From Saccharomycopsis malanga (Eukaryota > Ascomycota > Saccharomycetes > Ascoideales > Saccharomycopsidaceae): 64,000 nucleotides of DNA. The notes beneath the pieces were generated by a model. That model did no database searches. It was not told the DNA's origin and was given only the letters and a program-made list of their open reading frames with translations. The stretch spans positions 2,046,001 to 2,110,000 of the forward strand of contig CP025325.1 of the NCBI GenBank assembly GCA_004014935.1. The letters are read 5' to 3'. This document shows, piece by piece, positions 1 through 9,350 of this stretch (within the stretch, counting starts at the first letter, position 1; every line of letters begins with the position of its first letter). Both the position numbers and the translations under genes were made by a program.

Positions 1-43
1 CTATGAATGACCCGGGAACCGGGCTCTGATTCCCAAAATCCAT
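1..43 (-). CDS. possible 5' end of a gene cut by the window edge
   Basis: On the minus strand an ATG at 43-41 opens a frame that stays open to the window edge (14 codons, beginning MDFGNQSPVPG). The sequence is GC-rich compared with the AT-rich DNA between it and the tRNA, which is weak support for coding. I do not recognise the product. It could equally be a chance start codon. Confidence 0.25.
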   Translation of the reverse strand, partial: MDFGNQSPVPGSFI

Positions 44-247
44 TGCTTGTACACTTCAAGACCTCCAACTAGTATTAGGTGGCCGTCGCGGCGGATGAAT
101 TATTATACAATTTTAGATGGCTCATCTAATTGTTTGTTTACCTCTTCCTAGTTGAACATATATATATTGAGTCATGTGACTTCCAGACAAACACGAAATT
201 TGACTACTTGTTGTCACAAGGGTAGTAAAAAAACATTTTCAGAAATA

Positions 248-363
248 GGACGTTTGGCCGAGTTGGTCTAAGGCGCCCGACTCAAGAATCATTGGTTCTT
301 ACGGCTTCACAGCTGGGTTATCGGGTCTCATTCGAGGCGTGAGTTCGAATCTCACAGCGTCCA
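248..363 (+). tRNA. tRNA-Leu(CAA) with intron
   Basis: A complete tRNA with a long variable arm. The acceptor stem is GGACGTT (248-254) pairing with AGCGTCC (356-362), and the discriminator A is at 363. Box A-type D-arm GGCCGAGTTGGTCTAAGGC is followed by anticodon stem CCCGA (276-280) pairing with TCGGG (321-325). The anticodon CAA is at 283-285. An intron of about 33 nt (287-319) follows the base 3' of the anticodon, as in other yeast tRNA-Leu(CAA) genes. The T-arm carries GAGTTCGAATCTC (box B). A T-run starting at 366 is a pol III terminator. It decodes UUG, the dominant leucine codon in the genes here. Confidence 0.95.
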
Positions 364-1044
364 ATATTTTTTTTTAATTTTTTTTATGCTTCAATCACAA
401 ACTTAGCTTTATTTATCATATACTTGAACTTCCATAATTACTAGTAGGTAATCTGATTTAAAGATGAAAGACGCCTTGAGATAGTAACTACCATTTTTAA
501 AAAATTTCGAAGTGTGTCGGATAAAAAAGGCCAGAGCTAAAGAGACACCTGGGACAGAAATGTAAATTAATTATAATATAAAATTTATTGCTAATGTTTA
601 CAATTGCTCTCATTTTGTTTACTTTGACACTTTTTATTGATTCAAATTATCTGTCGCTACGTAGTCCTTGGCCGCGTTTACTGTTTTGTTTTCCTAATGT
701 GTCTACAGTATGGTCTAGAGCCTCAATAACATCTCTGTATAATGCTCTAGTTCTAACTACTCAAGTCTCTATTTTCTCCTTTATTTTAAATCTATTACTA
801 GCCATATTTATGTATTCAGTTACGTTTTTCCCATTTTTCATTTAAATCAAAAAGCATTTTAATGTTACAGACATGTAGATAATATTATAACGTTGAAAAA
901 TCAAGTATCATATTATTTGTCTTACTTCCAATAGCAAATCTTATTTACAAATCAAATCCCAAAGTATCATACAGTAATTAACACGAGATTGGTAAAGCTA
1001 CACAGCTTAACGAAATAAATCTATATACAGAACATACGTCAAAT
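364..1044. other. intergenic, tRNA to SHY1 3' end
   Basis: Starts with the pol III T-run (366-374). Apart from the interrupted minus-strand frame at 647-841, listed separately, it is AT-rich DNA with no recognisable element. The hydrophobic plus-strand frame over 594-845 looks like the mirror of that minus-strand frame. Confidence 0.5.
647..841 (-). pseudogene. small open frame interrupted by one TGA
   Basis: Read on the minus strand from ATG at 841 (or the in-frame ATG at 805), the frame runs to TAA at 647-649 and is broken only by a TGA at 763-761. The downstream half (VVRTRALYRDVIEALDHTVD and on to GQGLRSDR) is charged, helix-forming and protein-like, with an ALYR stretch. I see no splice signals that would remove the TGA. 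It could be a degraded small gene, a TGA readthrough case, or chance. No family is recognised. Confidence 0.25.
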
Positions 1045-2208
1045 TCATTGATATTTCCGAGCATGCTTAAGCTTTTCTTGCAAGGGATTTATTTTCTTTT
1101 TTTTGACAACAAAAATAATCAATATAGAAGATATAATTGCCAAACTGTACCATGTTACCAAATATTCTAAATGATTATTTCTGATGTTAATTTCTGGAGA
1201 AGTTCCAATAGGAACACCGTTTCTCAAAAACTGGCTTTTGGTAAACTCGTGAAAATGTTCTGGTGCATCAGCTCCATCCTTTTTACTATTGTCATTCGAA
1301 CGCGAGGCCCAAAATTTCCACCAGGGAATGCTAGATTTGTTATCTTGTTGAGCCTGAGGTACCACTTTAATGGACCTGTCTGTAAGGTCAATCATTTGCT
1401 GAAAGTAAATTGGAATTGAGTTAGATCTTTCAGCAATATCAAAAATGTCAGTATATGCTAAAAGTCTAATATTCTTACCATTATCAACAGCCAAGTTTCC
1501 AGGTTTAACTCTTTTACGAAGACAACAAACAATCTCGACCTCTTTCATAGGCACCGCTAAATCTGCCAATTTTCCCTCAAATCTACTTTGCGGAGAAACT
1601 TTTTTCTCGCCAATAAAGCCTCGCTCTACAATAACTTTCTTACCCTTATTTGGACCTTCTGAGGTGATGATGAAAGGTGTGTAAACATAATAGCCTCTGA
1701 TATCCTCGCCAACTCTTGGGCCCACAAATAATTCTTCCTCGTGGACAAATTTTCCTTTCAATCTAAACTTGGTAAAAACCAAATCTTCCTCAAATTGAGC
1801 AAGACCCTCAGAGTCGTCTTTTTCGGGAATTCTTAACTTCAGAATATCAAGCTCAGGGCCGTCAATTCGGTCCTTAAGTTGGTGGATCAAATTGGTTTTC
1901 CAATGAAGTCTGCGATACTGCCAGTTTCCGAGGTATAAGCATGTAACTGGCATCAATATTAGAAGCCCCAAAACAATCACGTTTTTCATCTTTCTGGCTC
2001 TCTCTTTCTTTTTATCCGAGGTCTTTTCATTGATATTCACAGCTTTCAAATCCGAAACAAAAGCCATTTGGGTTTTGGGAATTGGTTCTCCCTGTCGCAA
2101 GAACTTGTTAAGCCTTGGGCGACAGTAGGTCATAGTAGCTATCAGCCTACGCATAATAAAAGGCCCAACAGCCTTTTTGGGAGCAGCCGAAAAAACACTT
2201 TTGAGCAT
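1045..2208 (-). CDS. SHY1: Shy1/SURF1, cytochrome c oxidase assembly factor
   Basis: 387 aa, close to the 389 aa of S. cerevisiae Shy1. SURF1 proteins sit in the mitochondrial inner membrane and help insert the heme a/CuB centre during Cox1 maturation. The first 45 residues are Arg/Lys-rich and nearly free of acidic residues, as expected for a presequence. TM1 (about 77-93) runs into the family signature GNWQYRRLHWK (94-104). A large intermembrane-space domain follows. The C-terminal TM (about 349-368) is preceded by the conserved NNHLEYLVTWYSLA. An insert around PWWKFW, rich in Lys/Asn/Asp, lies before the last conserved block. The ATG at 2208 is the first in frame and gives the family length. 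It is divergent from ZRT3 across about 1.1 kb. Confidence 0.95.
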   Translation of the reverse strand: MLKSVFSAAPKKAVGPFIMRRLIATMTYCRPRLNKFLRQGEPIPKTQMAFVSDLKAVNINEKTSDKKKERARKMKNVIVLGLLILMPVTCLYLGNWQYRRLHWKTNLIHQLKDRIDGPELDILKLRIPEKDDSEGLAQFEEDLVFTKFRLKGKFVHEEELFVGPRVGEDIRGYYVYTPFIITSEGPNKGKKVIVERGFIGEKKVSPQSRFEGKLADLAVPMKEVEIVCCLRKRVKPGNLAVDNGKNIRLLAYTDIFDIAERSNSIPIYFQQMIDLTDRSIKVVPQAQQDNKSSIPWWKFWASRSNDNSKKDGADAPEHFHEFTKSQFLRNGVPIGTSPEINIRNNHLEYLVTWYSLAIISSILIIFVVKKKKINPLQEKLKHARKYQ

Positions 2209-3284
2209 GATGTTAACTATATTCTGCTGCTCTTATCCCATTTATATATCAACTAGATGTTCATTATGATTTTTTAGTATTTCATACTTCTCTTGACAGT
2301 GGATCAGGTGATTTTTCAATTTTTGAGTCCAGTTTCAACATGAACCCAATCAATATGATACTTCAAAGATCTTATCCTATAGAGCAGAATATTCCGGTGG
2401 TGAAGTGCAGTGAAAATTTGACGATAAGTTACTATGGAAAGTCCAATACTGTCCAAAATTTAAAGCTTAGAAAGATAATGACTGCTATAGTTATTTGGCA
2501 AAATAGCCTGTCACTCAACCGGGCTTGTTTGCGGAAGGAATTGATGAAAGAGAAGAAATGTTGATTTGAATTGTTATATAAGTTAACATGTCTTATAGAC
2601 TACTGTAAGGATTTCAAGGGGTATTGAAAATTCAGTGTTTTATGTTGTTCCTATTATTTTCTACACTCGACTTGTCTGCCTAGATATTTATACCCATTAA
2701 TTTGGGCAAATAAACAATTTAATTTACATGGTGCAATTGTTAATATACTTTGTTGCAAAACTAAGTTTGCTTCAGACATTAATTCCATCATTAGTTCCGC
2801 ACATTCATGTCAATTTCAAAATCTTCATTCCTTGTTCACCCGGTAGAAATGAAATAATTTATAGAGAAATAGTAACCAATATAAATACATCGTATAATTG
2901 ATCAGTTCCCACATTCATGTTGAGACTTTACTAACAAATTAGACATGATTGTTATGGGGTTTATGCTTCTAAAACGAGTGAATATTATATAATCAATAAT
3001 AACTCTTATTACTAATAGGAGAACCACCAGGGTGGCACTGTACATGTCCCAGTGCAACCTAACCATAACTTCATAGAGTGTGGTTTACCGTTTATTACCG
3101 AGGCGTTCATCATGAGAGTAGTTAGCTTTTAGACAGGACTGTTCCTTTCTACTAAGAGCATTTTATATAGAGTTGAGCGGAATTGCTTATTTTGTTGTTA
3201 ACATAGATCAAGCAGGTATATTGTATTGCTTGCAAGTCTGCTGGTTGGTTTAGAACGGTTGCTGCAACATAATAGCAAGAAATC
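2209..3284. promoter_or_regulatory. divergent promoter region SHY1/ZRT3
   Basis: 1.08 kb of AT-rich DNA between two divergent genes. An ATG-started 74-codon frame at 2340-2564 has no recognisable features and I do not count it. An imperfect hairpin lies at 3031-3059. No zinc-responsive element of Zap1 type could be recognised. Confidence 0.5.
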
Positions 3285-4787
3285 ATGGTTTCGATGCCGT
3301 ATTTTGATCTAGAAATTGATGTCAACCAAGGATGGGTTTTGACAGCCTGTTCGTCCTTGATGAGTTTATTAGGATGCCTTATTATATACGCTGATGCGCT
3401 ATACTCGTTTTTCATGCCCCGAATGGCTACAAAACACAAGTTTCAGATCAGTACCAATGGAAGTTTTCTCGTGGCGTGTCTTAGCTTGTCCTCGGGCTCG
3501 TTGTTGTTCACTTCGTTAAGTAAACTTTTGCCTCATGCATCAGAAAGTCTTGGATCCCACGATTACTTGTCCAGACATGGGAAAACCCTGAACCTCATTA
3601 TAATGACATGCTATCTTTCTGGGATTTCAGTATTGATCGCATTGAACGCTGTGATTCATTATTTCACCAGCGAGAGTATCATACATTGTGCCCACGAGGG
3701 AAAAAGCGAGGAGGAACATAGCCATAGTCACCATAACCATGGCTATTTTGAAGGAACTGCTGTTGAGGAATCTGATAATCAAACAGCAAGTATTGGATCC
3801 GACCATGCAAACTACAGTTCAGTCCATGAAGATGGAGATGATGACGACGATGACGTAGCAAGAAAGACTACCAGTACAATATCCAATGACGATGAAAACC
3901 ACAACGGAGAAACCTCGCCATTGTTGGTTTCTATGAAGAAACCGAAAGTGCTAGCTGTTGATACCAACGATAAGACCGTTCATACACGTATAAAATACGG
4001 TGATTTACAATCTTTCAATGCTCTTCTGCTTCTTAAACATCCTTTTTCAAAGAAGAAATCTAATTTATCCCTTGTAGCATATTCACCAAAAGACAAAGCA
4101 GAGTTCACTAATTTAGATGAACGTATCAATCAAAGTTCTGGTCCCAATTCCATAGTAGCAGTTGCCGATGATGATGCAGAAGAAGTACATAATTTAAGTG
4201 ACTCTGCATCTCTTAGAGACCTTATTTTGGTTGATGAAAACCATCTTCATGAACACGAAGCACATCGTAATGACCATCGTCATAAAAATGTTGCCACGTC
4301 AGTGTCCAAGTTGTTCTCCATAGGTATTCAAACAACCTTGGCAATATCTCTTCACAAGTTTCCAGAAGGATTCATCTATTATGCCACATCCAAGATTGAT
4401 GAGGAGCTAAGTTTCAATATTTTTTTATCCTTAGCTATCCATAATATCGCTGAAGGTTTTAGTATGGCACTCCCGTTATACCTTTCCATGAACTCGAGGC
4501 TCAAAGCAGTGCTAATTGCGGGGGTATTGGGCTCTTTTTCACAGCCCTTGGGTGCCCTTGTGGCCGTCTTTTTGCTTCCTAAAGATGCAAACGATATTGA
4601 CGAGGACCAGATAAACTTGGCTTTTGGATGTCTTATGGGAATTACTAGTGGATTCTTGACTATTATAGGTTTACAAATGTTGTTGTCAGCAATCCGCTTT
4701 GGTGGCTCGAATAAGTTTGTCTTGTTCTGGTTCATATTCGGATTGTCTATCATCAATTTCACCAGTGTCTTGACCGGTACTTCATGA
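3285..4787 (+). CDS. ZRT3: Zrt3-type vacuolar zinc transporter (ZIP family)
   Basis: 500 aa. Zrt3 exports stored zinc from the vacuole to the cytosol. Three N-terminal TM segments (about 18-43, 57-85, 103-127) precede a long hydrophilic loop with a His cluster (HSHSHHNHG, about 148-156), an acidic run (DGDDDDDD) and a second His-rich patch (HLHEHEAHRND). The ZIP core follows: SLHKFPEG (about 354-361) and IHNIAEGF (about 384-391) carry the metal-binding His and Glu of TM4 and TM5, followed by three more TMs. Start ATG at 3285. Contains at least two in-frame CTG codons. Identification as ZRT3 rather than another ZIP rests on the long loop and overall layout. Confidence 0.9.
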   Translation: MVSMPYFDLEIDVNQGWVLTACSSLMSLLGCLIIYADALYSFFMPRMATKHKFQISTNGSFLVACLSLSSGSLLFTSLSKLLPHASESLGSHDYLSRHGKTLNLIIMTCYLSGISVLIALNAVIHYFTSESIIHCAHEGKSEEEHSHSHHNHGYFEGTAVEESDNQTASIGSDHANYSSVHEDGDDDDDDVARKTTSTISNDDENHNGETSPLLVSMKKPKVLAVDTNDKTVHTRIKYGDLQSFNALLLLKHPFSKKKSNLSLVAYSPKDKAEFTNLDERINQSSGPNSIVAVADDDAEEVHNLSDSASLRDLILVDENHLHEHEAHRNDHRHKNVATSVSKLFSIGIQTTLAISLHKFPEGFIYYATSKIDEELSFNIFLSLAIHNIAEGFSMALPLYLSMNSRLKAVLIAGVLGSFSQPLGALVAVFLLPKDANDIDEDQINLAFGCLMGITSGFLTIIGLQMLLSAIRFGGSNKFVLFWFIFGLSIINFTSVLTGTS

Positions 4788-5679
4788 GTGGGTGTTGAAC
4801 GTTTTTTTAGGATAGGTTTCATATTTGCATATTTTCTTTATTCATACCCTTCGCCATCTCATATTCTATTGAAATGAAAAATTTTTTTTTTGAGGGCAAA
4901 CTAATACATGACTCAATGGTGTGGCAAAAATATTTGTATTTTCGATTGCACATGGTTAGGTGGTTTATATTCTGCCTCTTTTGTCTATTAATTGTACACC
5001 AACTAGGTTAGGAGTAAACATATGAATTTGACCAAGTATTGTTTTGAACGCTTGTACCTACTTGGGCCTAAAATCTTTACCTGAACATCTACATCTTAAT
5101 ATTACAAATACGCGAATAACATACAAGTTCAAATGTCAATTCACAGGTTAATTCTACCACGCGATACTTGAAAAGCATTCTCTTGAATGAATGGTGCCTA
5201 ACCATACACCAAGAGACCATTATGCAGATATCATCAATAATACAGTAAACATATTGATATAAAATGACTTATTTTGAAGTGTAATAGTAAACTGAAAAAA
5301 TCAAACAACAAGCGACAAAAATTGTTAGAGAAACTAAGTTGGCTAAAAAGTTCTTGTCAAACAATAAGGAATAAAACTGGAAAAATGCATAGAGCAAAGA
5401 AAAGGCGAAAAAAGACATAAAACAAAGGCAATTAAAGCACTGAAACAGCAACGGGTAAAGAGAAACAACAAAGGGAGGGATTACTAAAGAGTCGGCAAAG
5501 AAAAAAAAAAAAAATTAATAAACAGACTAGTCCTTTTGGTTATTATCGTTCTATGAGTTATAGGAAAAAGCCCTCAACCAATATGCCCTTTAACATAACA
5601 AACATGGCTAAGGTGCTATTCTATCTAATTATATATATTTATTGAGATACTTTATTATTATTTAGTTTTGATGTGAGCA
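4788..5679. other. intergenic, 3' ends of ZRT3 and CDC11
   Basis: Convergent intergenic DNA, AT-rich. A 60-codon hydrophobic minus-strand frame (5269-5451) begins at TTG, not ATG, and looks like chance. Nothing else seen. Confidence 0.5.
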
Positions 5680-6900
5680 TCAAAAGTCTTCTGCGGAGCT
5701 AATGGCAGGAGATTGAGCTCTCTCTCTAGCCAATCTTTCTTCCATTTCTCTCAACTCTTTTTCTCTGCTCAACAATTCTTGTCTCTTTCTGAGTAATTCT
5801 TTTTCAACTTTTTCCTCATATTCTCTCAATCTTTCTTCTTCAAGCTTGATTTGTTCTTCTCTTGCTAAGTAACCTTCACTGCCCTTACCAACAGAAGCGG
5901 ACCTGCTCTTTATGACTTCTCTGGCGTTGGAGATATCAGCAGGGCTATTGAATCCTTCTTCATGAGGAGTGGCAGAAGCGCTAGCAGAAGCGGCATCAGC
6001 TTCATCATCAACTCCTGACAAAGCTTCGGTTCTGAACTTTTCATATAATACTTCATGAGTATACTCTTTCAAATCTTGTAAATGACTGATCAACAAGGCA
6101 TTTCTCAAAATGATGAAATCGCTTTGTTCTGGGTCTTCAATATCGACCAAACCCCATGGATATTGTCTTGCTCTGACCAAAGAGCCATCCTCACCTTCAA
6201 AGGTGTCATTAGAGCCTACCACAGCAAAAGGTATCAATGTTTTCAAATATGTGTTAGCGTCGATAGTCTCGTCATCATCGTAATCTAAATCATAGGGGAA
6301 ATCGTAAATTGGGATCTTATAATGTTTGATGTCCTCATTTACCAAACGTTTGTTCAATTCTAATTCTTCACGAGTTAAAGAGTCGCTCTTGGAAATTACT
6401 GGAATCACATTAACCAAACTGCCTAATTTGGACATTATGGTGACGTCAATTTCACGCAAACCATGTCCAGTAGGAACAATAAAATAAAGAAGAGCATGTA
6501 CTCTGCCATCTTTAAATCTTGGGTTTCTTCTCACTCTACTTTCCTCAAGCAAAATCTCGTCATATTGGTGTCTGATGTAGTCAATTATTTTTTCAAATGT
6601 GGCTTCATTATCAATAGAATCACCGAATCCTGGAGTATCAATAATTGTCAATGAAATTTTCACACCTTCAGCATCTTCTAGCTCAACATTTTCAGTTCTC
6701 AAAGTCAATTTTCTTGTTAACGAACCATCATGCGGGTCAGTGATAGTTGAAGATGGTGTAACAACCTCTTGTCCACACAAACTGTTGATGAATGTCGATC
6801 TGCCAGTACCAGACTGTCCTACCACCATCAATGTGAACTGAATACCTTTTTTCAAGTTCTTCTTCTTTCTCAAAGCAGATGACTGGATAACCGCAACCAT
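5680..6900 (-). CDS. CDC11: septin Cdc11
   Basis: A septin GTPase of the bud-neck filament, the terminal subunit of the yeast septin octamer. From the ATG at 6900 the product is 406 aa. The start MVAVIQSSALRKKKNLKKG lines up with the S. cerevisiae Cdc11 N-terminus. The P-loop GQSGTGRSTF has Arg in place of the usual Lys, a known Cdc11 feature. DTPGFGDS (G3) and the Cdc11-type SKSDSLT (G4) are present, as is RNPRFKDGRVHALLYF. The C-terminal third is a Glu/Arg coiled coil starting near LAREEQIKLEEERLREYEEK. The frame continues open upstream for 74 more codons to an ATG at 7122, see findings. I chose 6900 because it matches family length and sequence. Confidence 0.93.
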   Translation of the reverse strand: MVAVIQSSALRKKKNLKKGIQFTLMVVGQSGTGRSTFINSLCGQEVVTPSSTITDPHDGSLTRKLTLRTENVELEDAEGVKISLTIIDTPGFGDSIDNEATFEKIIDYIRHQYDEILLEESRVRRNPRFKDGRVHALLYFIVPTGHGLREIDVTIMSKLGSLVNVIPVISKSDSLTREELELNKRLVNEDIKHYKIPIYDFPYDLDYDDDETIDANTYLKTLIPFAVVGSNDTFEGEDGSLVRARQYPWGLVDIEDPEQSDFIILRNALLISHLQDLKEYTHEVLYEKFRTEALSGVDDEADAASASASATPHEEGFNSPADISNAREVIKSRSASVGKGSEGYLAREEQIKLEEERLREYEEKVEKELLRKRQELLSREKELREMEERLARERAQSPAISSAEDF

Positions 6901-7643
6901 TGTGTAGATGTTATGTTTCTTTCCAACTCTCTCTTCTAACAAGTTGATCTCTGAAGGTGCCGATTGGTGTCTTTTGATTCCTTCTATTTTTTCACTGTTA
7001 ATAATAGTCAAATCATCCAACCGTGAAATTTGCAACTTGTTATTTTGGGCGAGACAGCGCGCCGTTACCCGGGAACATAACCGTCCACGTCTGCCAATGT
7101 ATGGCATTAGGCTGATAACCATAGTAAGAGCAATAGTAAAGGTTAAAATTACAGTAAATTATTTTTCCATCATGTATTGAATGTGTATAAAATAAACAGT
7201 AGATGGCCAAAACCAAAATGTACGGGAAAACAGAAATCAAAAACAATTTGTAAAAGACATGTGCAATGCAAGTAACATTTAAAATACCCAGAACCTTATA
7301 ATCAAGAGTGGGGGAAATTAAATAAAATTCATAAAAGGACGAAAATTGCACTGATGATGCAACAAATGGCAAATAAATAATTTATAATATAAACAATGCT
7401 CCGTAACAGCGATAAACCAAAAAAAAAAATAAAGAGTAGGAACAATAGAATGGGGAATAAATAAAAAAAAGAACTTTTTTTTCATGGTATCCAAAGAATA
7501 TAAATACCAATAAACAAAATCAAAGAAGCCATCGTAACAAAATATAAGACATAAGAAAACCAAATCGTTAGAAGTGAAAGATGGGAAGAGAGGTGAAAAA
7601 AAGACGTAAATGTACATAGACATTGTTCAACATGGAGTACCGT
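6901..7643. promoter_or_regulatory. CDC11 upstream region and permease 3' flank
   Basis: The part next to CDC11 (6901-7122) is an open in-frame extension of the septin frame. The rest is AT-rich with A/T runs; short frames here (for example 7318-7623) lack ATG starts or any recognisable product. Confidence 0.45.
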
Positions 7644-9350
7644 TTAACAGAAAAAGTGTTGCATTTTGACCCAGATAGAAGCATTTCTGATATATTCCTT
7701 GTGCTCAAGTTGTTCCTGAATGATTAAATCAATGTCAAAGATTCTTCTGTCTGTTACCAAGTCGATATCCGAAGCTTTAATGAATGGTCTCCAGTTTCTA
7801 GTGTAGAGTTTGTGACCAACGTAGAACAAGAGCAAAGTACAAGCACCCAAGTAGTTTTGGAAAAAATTGTTAGCATCAGGAGTAGCAGAACCGACGGGAG
7901 TCAAAGCAATCCAGAATTGAGCAATCAAAATCAAAATGTTCAAAATTATGGCGTAGACAGAACCATAAACGCCAAAACGAGCTCTGTAACCCAATTCGTC
8001 CAAGGATCTACCCTGGGCTTTCATGGCAGCTCTAAATCTAACGTGGGAAACACAGATAGAGGTAAAAATGAAAATGGTAGATAGACCAGAAATTGCTAAC
8101 AACCAGTTGAAGACGGTTTCTTCCTTGTCGTAGGCAGCAATGAAACTGAACAAACCAAAGATGGCAGCGCAAATTAAAGTAATTAAAGGTCTACCTCTCT
8201 TGTCAATGTAGTTAAGACATTGAGGAGCAAAGCCTTGTTCGGCGAGCGATTGAATAGTTCTAGAACTGGAGTAGACAGCAGAGTTGGCAACAGACAAGAC
8301 GGACAATAAGATGACTGCGTTGATGATATGAGGAATAACCTTAACACCATGACTACTGACAGCAATGACAAATGGAGAAGCATGAGTAGCAGAGCCACCA
8401 GATCCCATCAATTCATCAGAAGTGTATGGAACCAAGAAACAAATCATGGTTAAGGAAAGCATGAAGATAAAAACAATTCTATAACATACAACTTTGATAG
8501 CTTGAGGAATAGATCTTCTTGGGTTTGATTGTTCGGCAGCAGTCAAAGCAACAAACTCGGTACCGCCAAAGGCAAAAGCAGCAGTGACAAAAACACTACA
8601 AAGACCTTTAAACCCATGGTTGAACGCACCAGGATTGTGCCAATAAATTGCACCAATGTATTCTTTTTCACCAGCACCACCACAGTTGATGATAATGGCT
8701 AGGATAATGAAACCAGCAATAGTAACCATTTTGGTGGTGTTGAAAAAAAACTCAGCCTCACCGTAACCTTTGGCACCAAAGAAATTAATAGTCAAAATTA
8801 AAACATAGAACGGAGCAACAAAAATGTCAGAGTTAACATTAGTCCAATATTTGATGGTGATTGAAGAAGTGACCAATTCTAAAGGAATAACAGTCAACCA
8901 TTGAATACCATAACTCCAGCCAACAGCAAAACCCCAAGACTCATCAATAAATTTTTTTGGATAGGCGTTGAAACCACCAGACAAATTACCGTAGGCAACA
9001 GCTAACTCGCCAGCAGCAGCAATAACAAAGTAAATCATACTAGAAACAATAGCAAAACCAATAAGTAAAGAGGCAGGACCAGCTTTGGCCAAGGTTTTAC
9101 CAGAACCAACCCATAAACCAGTTCCTACACCGGTAGAAAGAGCAATCATAATAATATGCCTTTGAGACAATGGTTTTCTCAATTGTTTCTTCTCACCAGG
9201 CAAAACTTCTTGTCTTTTGAATCCATCCTTGAAGTTTTCCCATCGGGTCATAGGCTTTTCATTAGAATCATATGGAGAGACCTTGAGCTCGTCAGACATG
9301 TTACTGGTAGTGATAATGTTTTCTTCTTCGGTCTTTTTGAACATGGACAT
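7644..9350 (-). CDS. GAP-type amino-acid permease
   Basis: 568 aa, twelve predicted TM segments of the yeast amino-acid transporter (YAT/APC) family, plasma membrane. The first TM carries the family signature ALSTGVGTGLWVGSGK, followed by AKAGPASLLIGF. The middle matches the Gap1 subfamily closely (FFGAKGYGEAEFFF, ICGG-like turn, AAEQSNPRRSIPQA, SVANSAVYSSSRT, VFNWLLAISGLS). The product ends in a short cytosolic tail with aromatic residues and a terminal Cys (MQHFFC), the palmitoylatable end typical of Gap1-like permeases. The N-terminus has several Lys (K5, K6, K23, K32) that could serve ubiquitination. General amino-acid permease is most likely, but CTG-clade yeasts have several GAP paralogues, so I give no symbol. 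Start ATG at 9350 has a second ATG two codons later. Confidence 0.88.
   Translation of the reverse strand: MSMFKKTEEENIITTSNMSDELKVSPYDSNEKPMTRWENFKDGFKRQEVLPGEKKQLRKPLSQRHIIMIALSTGVGTGLWVGSGKTLAKAGPASLLIGFAIVSSMIYFVIAAAGELAVAYGNLSGGFNAYPKKFIDESWGFAVGWSYGIQWLTVIPLELVTSSITIKYWTNVNSDIFVAPFYVLILTINFFGAKGYGEAEFFFNTTKMVTIAGFIILAIIINCGGAGEKEYIGAIYWHNPGAFNHGFKGLCSVFVTAAFAFGGTEFVALTAAEQSNPRRSIPQAIKVVCYRIVFIFMLSLTMICFLVPYTSDELMGSGGSATHASPFVIAVSSHGVKVIPHIINAVILLSVLSVANSAVYSSSRTIQSLAEQGFAPQCLNYIDKRGRPLITLICAAIFGLFSFIAAYDKEETVFNWLLAISGLSTIFIFTSICVSHVRFRAAMKAQGRSLDELGYRARFGVYGSVYAIILNILILIAQFWIALTPVGSATPDANNFFQNYLGACTLLLFYVGHKLYTRNWRPFIKASDIDLVTDRRIFDIDLIIQEQLEHKEYIRNASIWVKMQHFFC

Noticed and set aside
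2340-2564. 74-codon ORF in the SHY1/ZRT3 gap
   Set aside because: Has an ATG, but composition is unremarkable and it occupies a divergent promoter; no supporting motif.
5269-5451. 60-codon hydrophobic ORF downstream of CDC11
   Set aside because: Begins at TTG, low-complexity Phe/Leu composition from A-rich DNA on the other strand.
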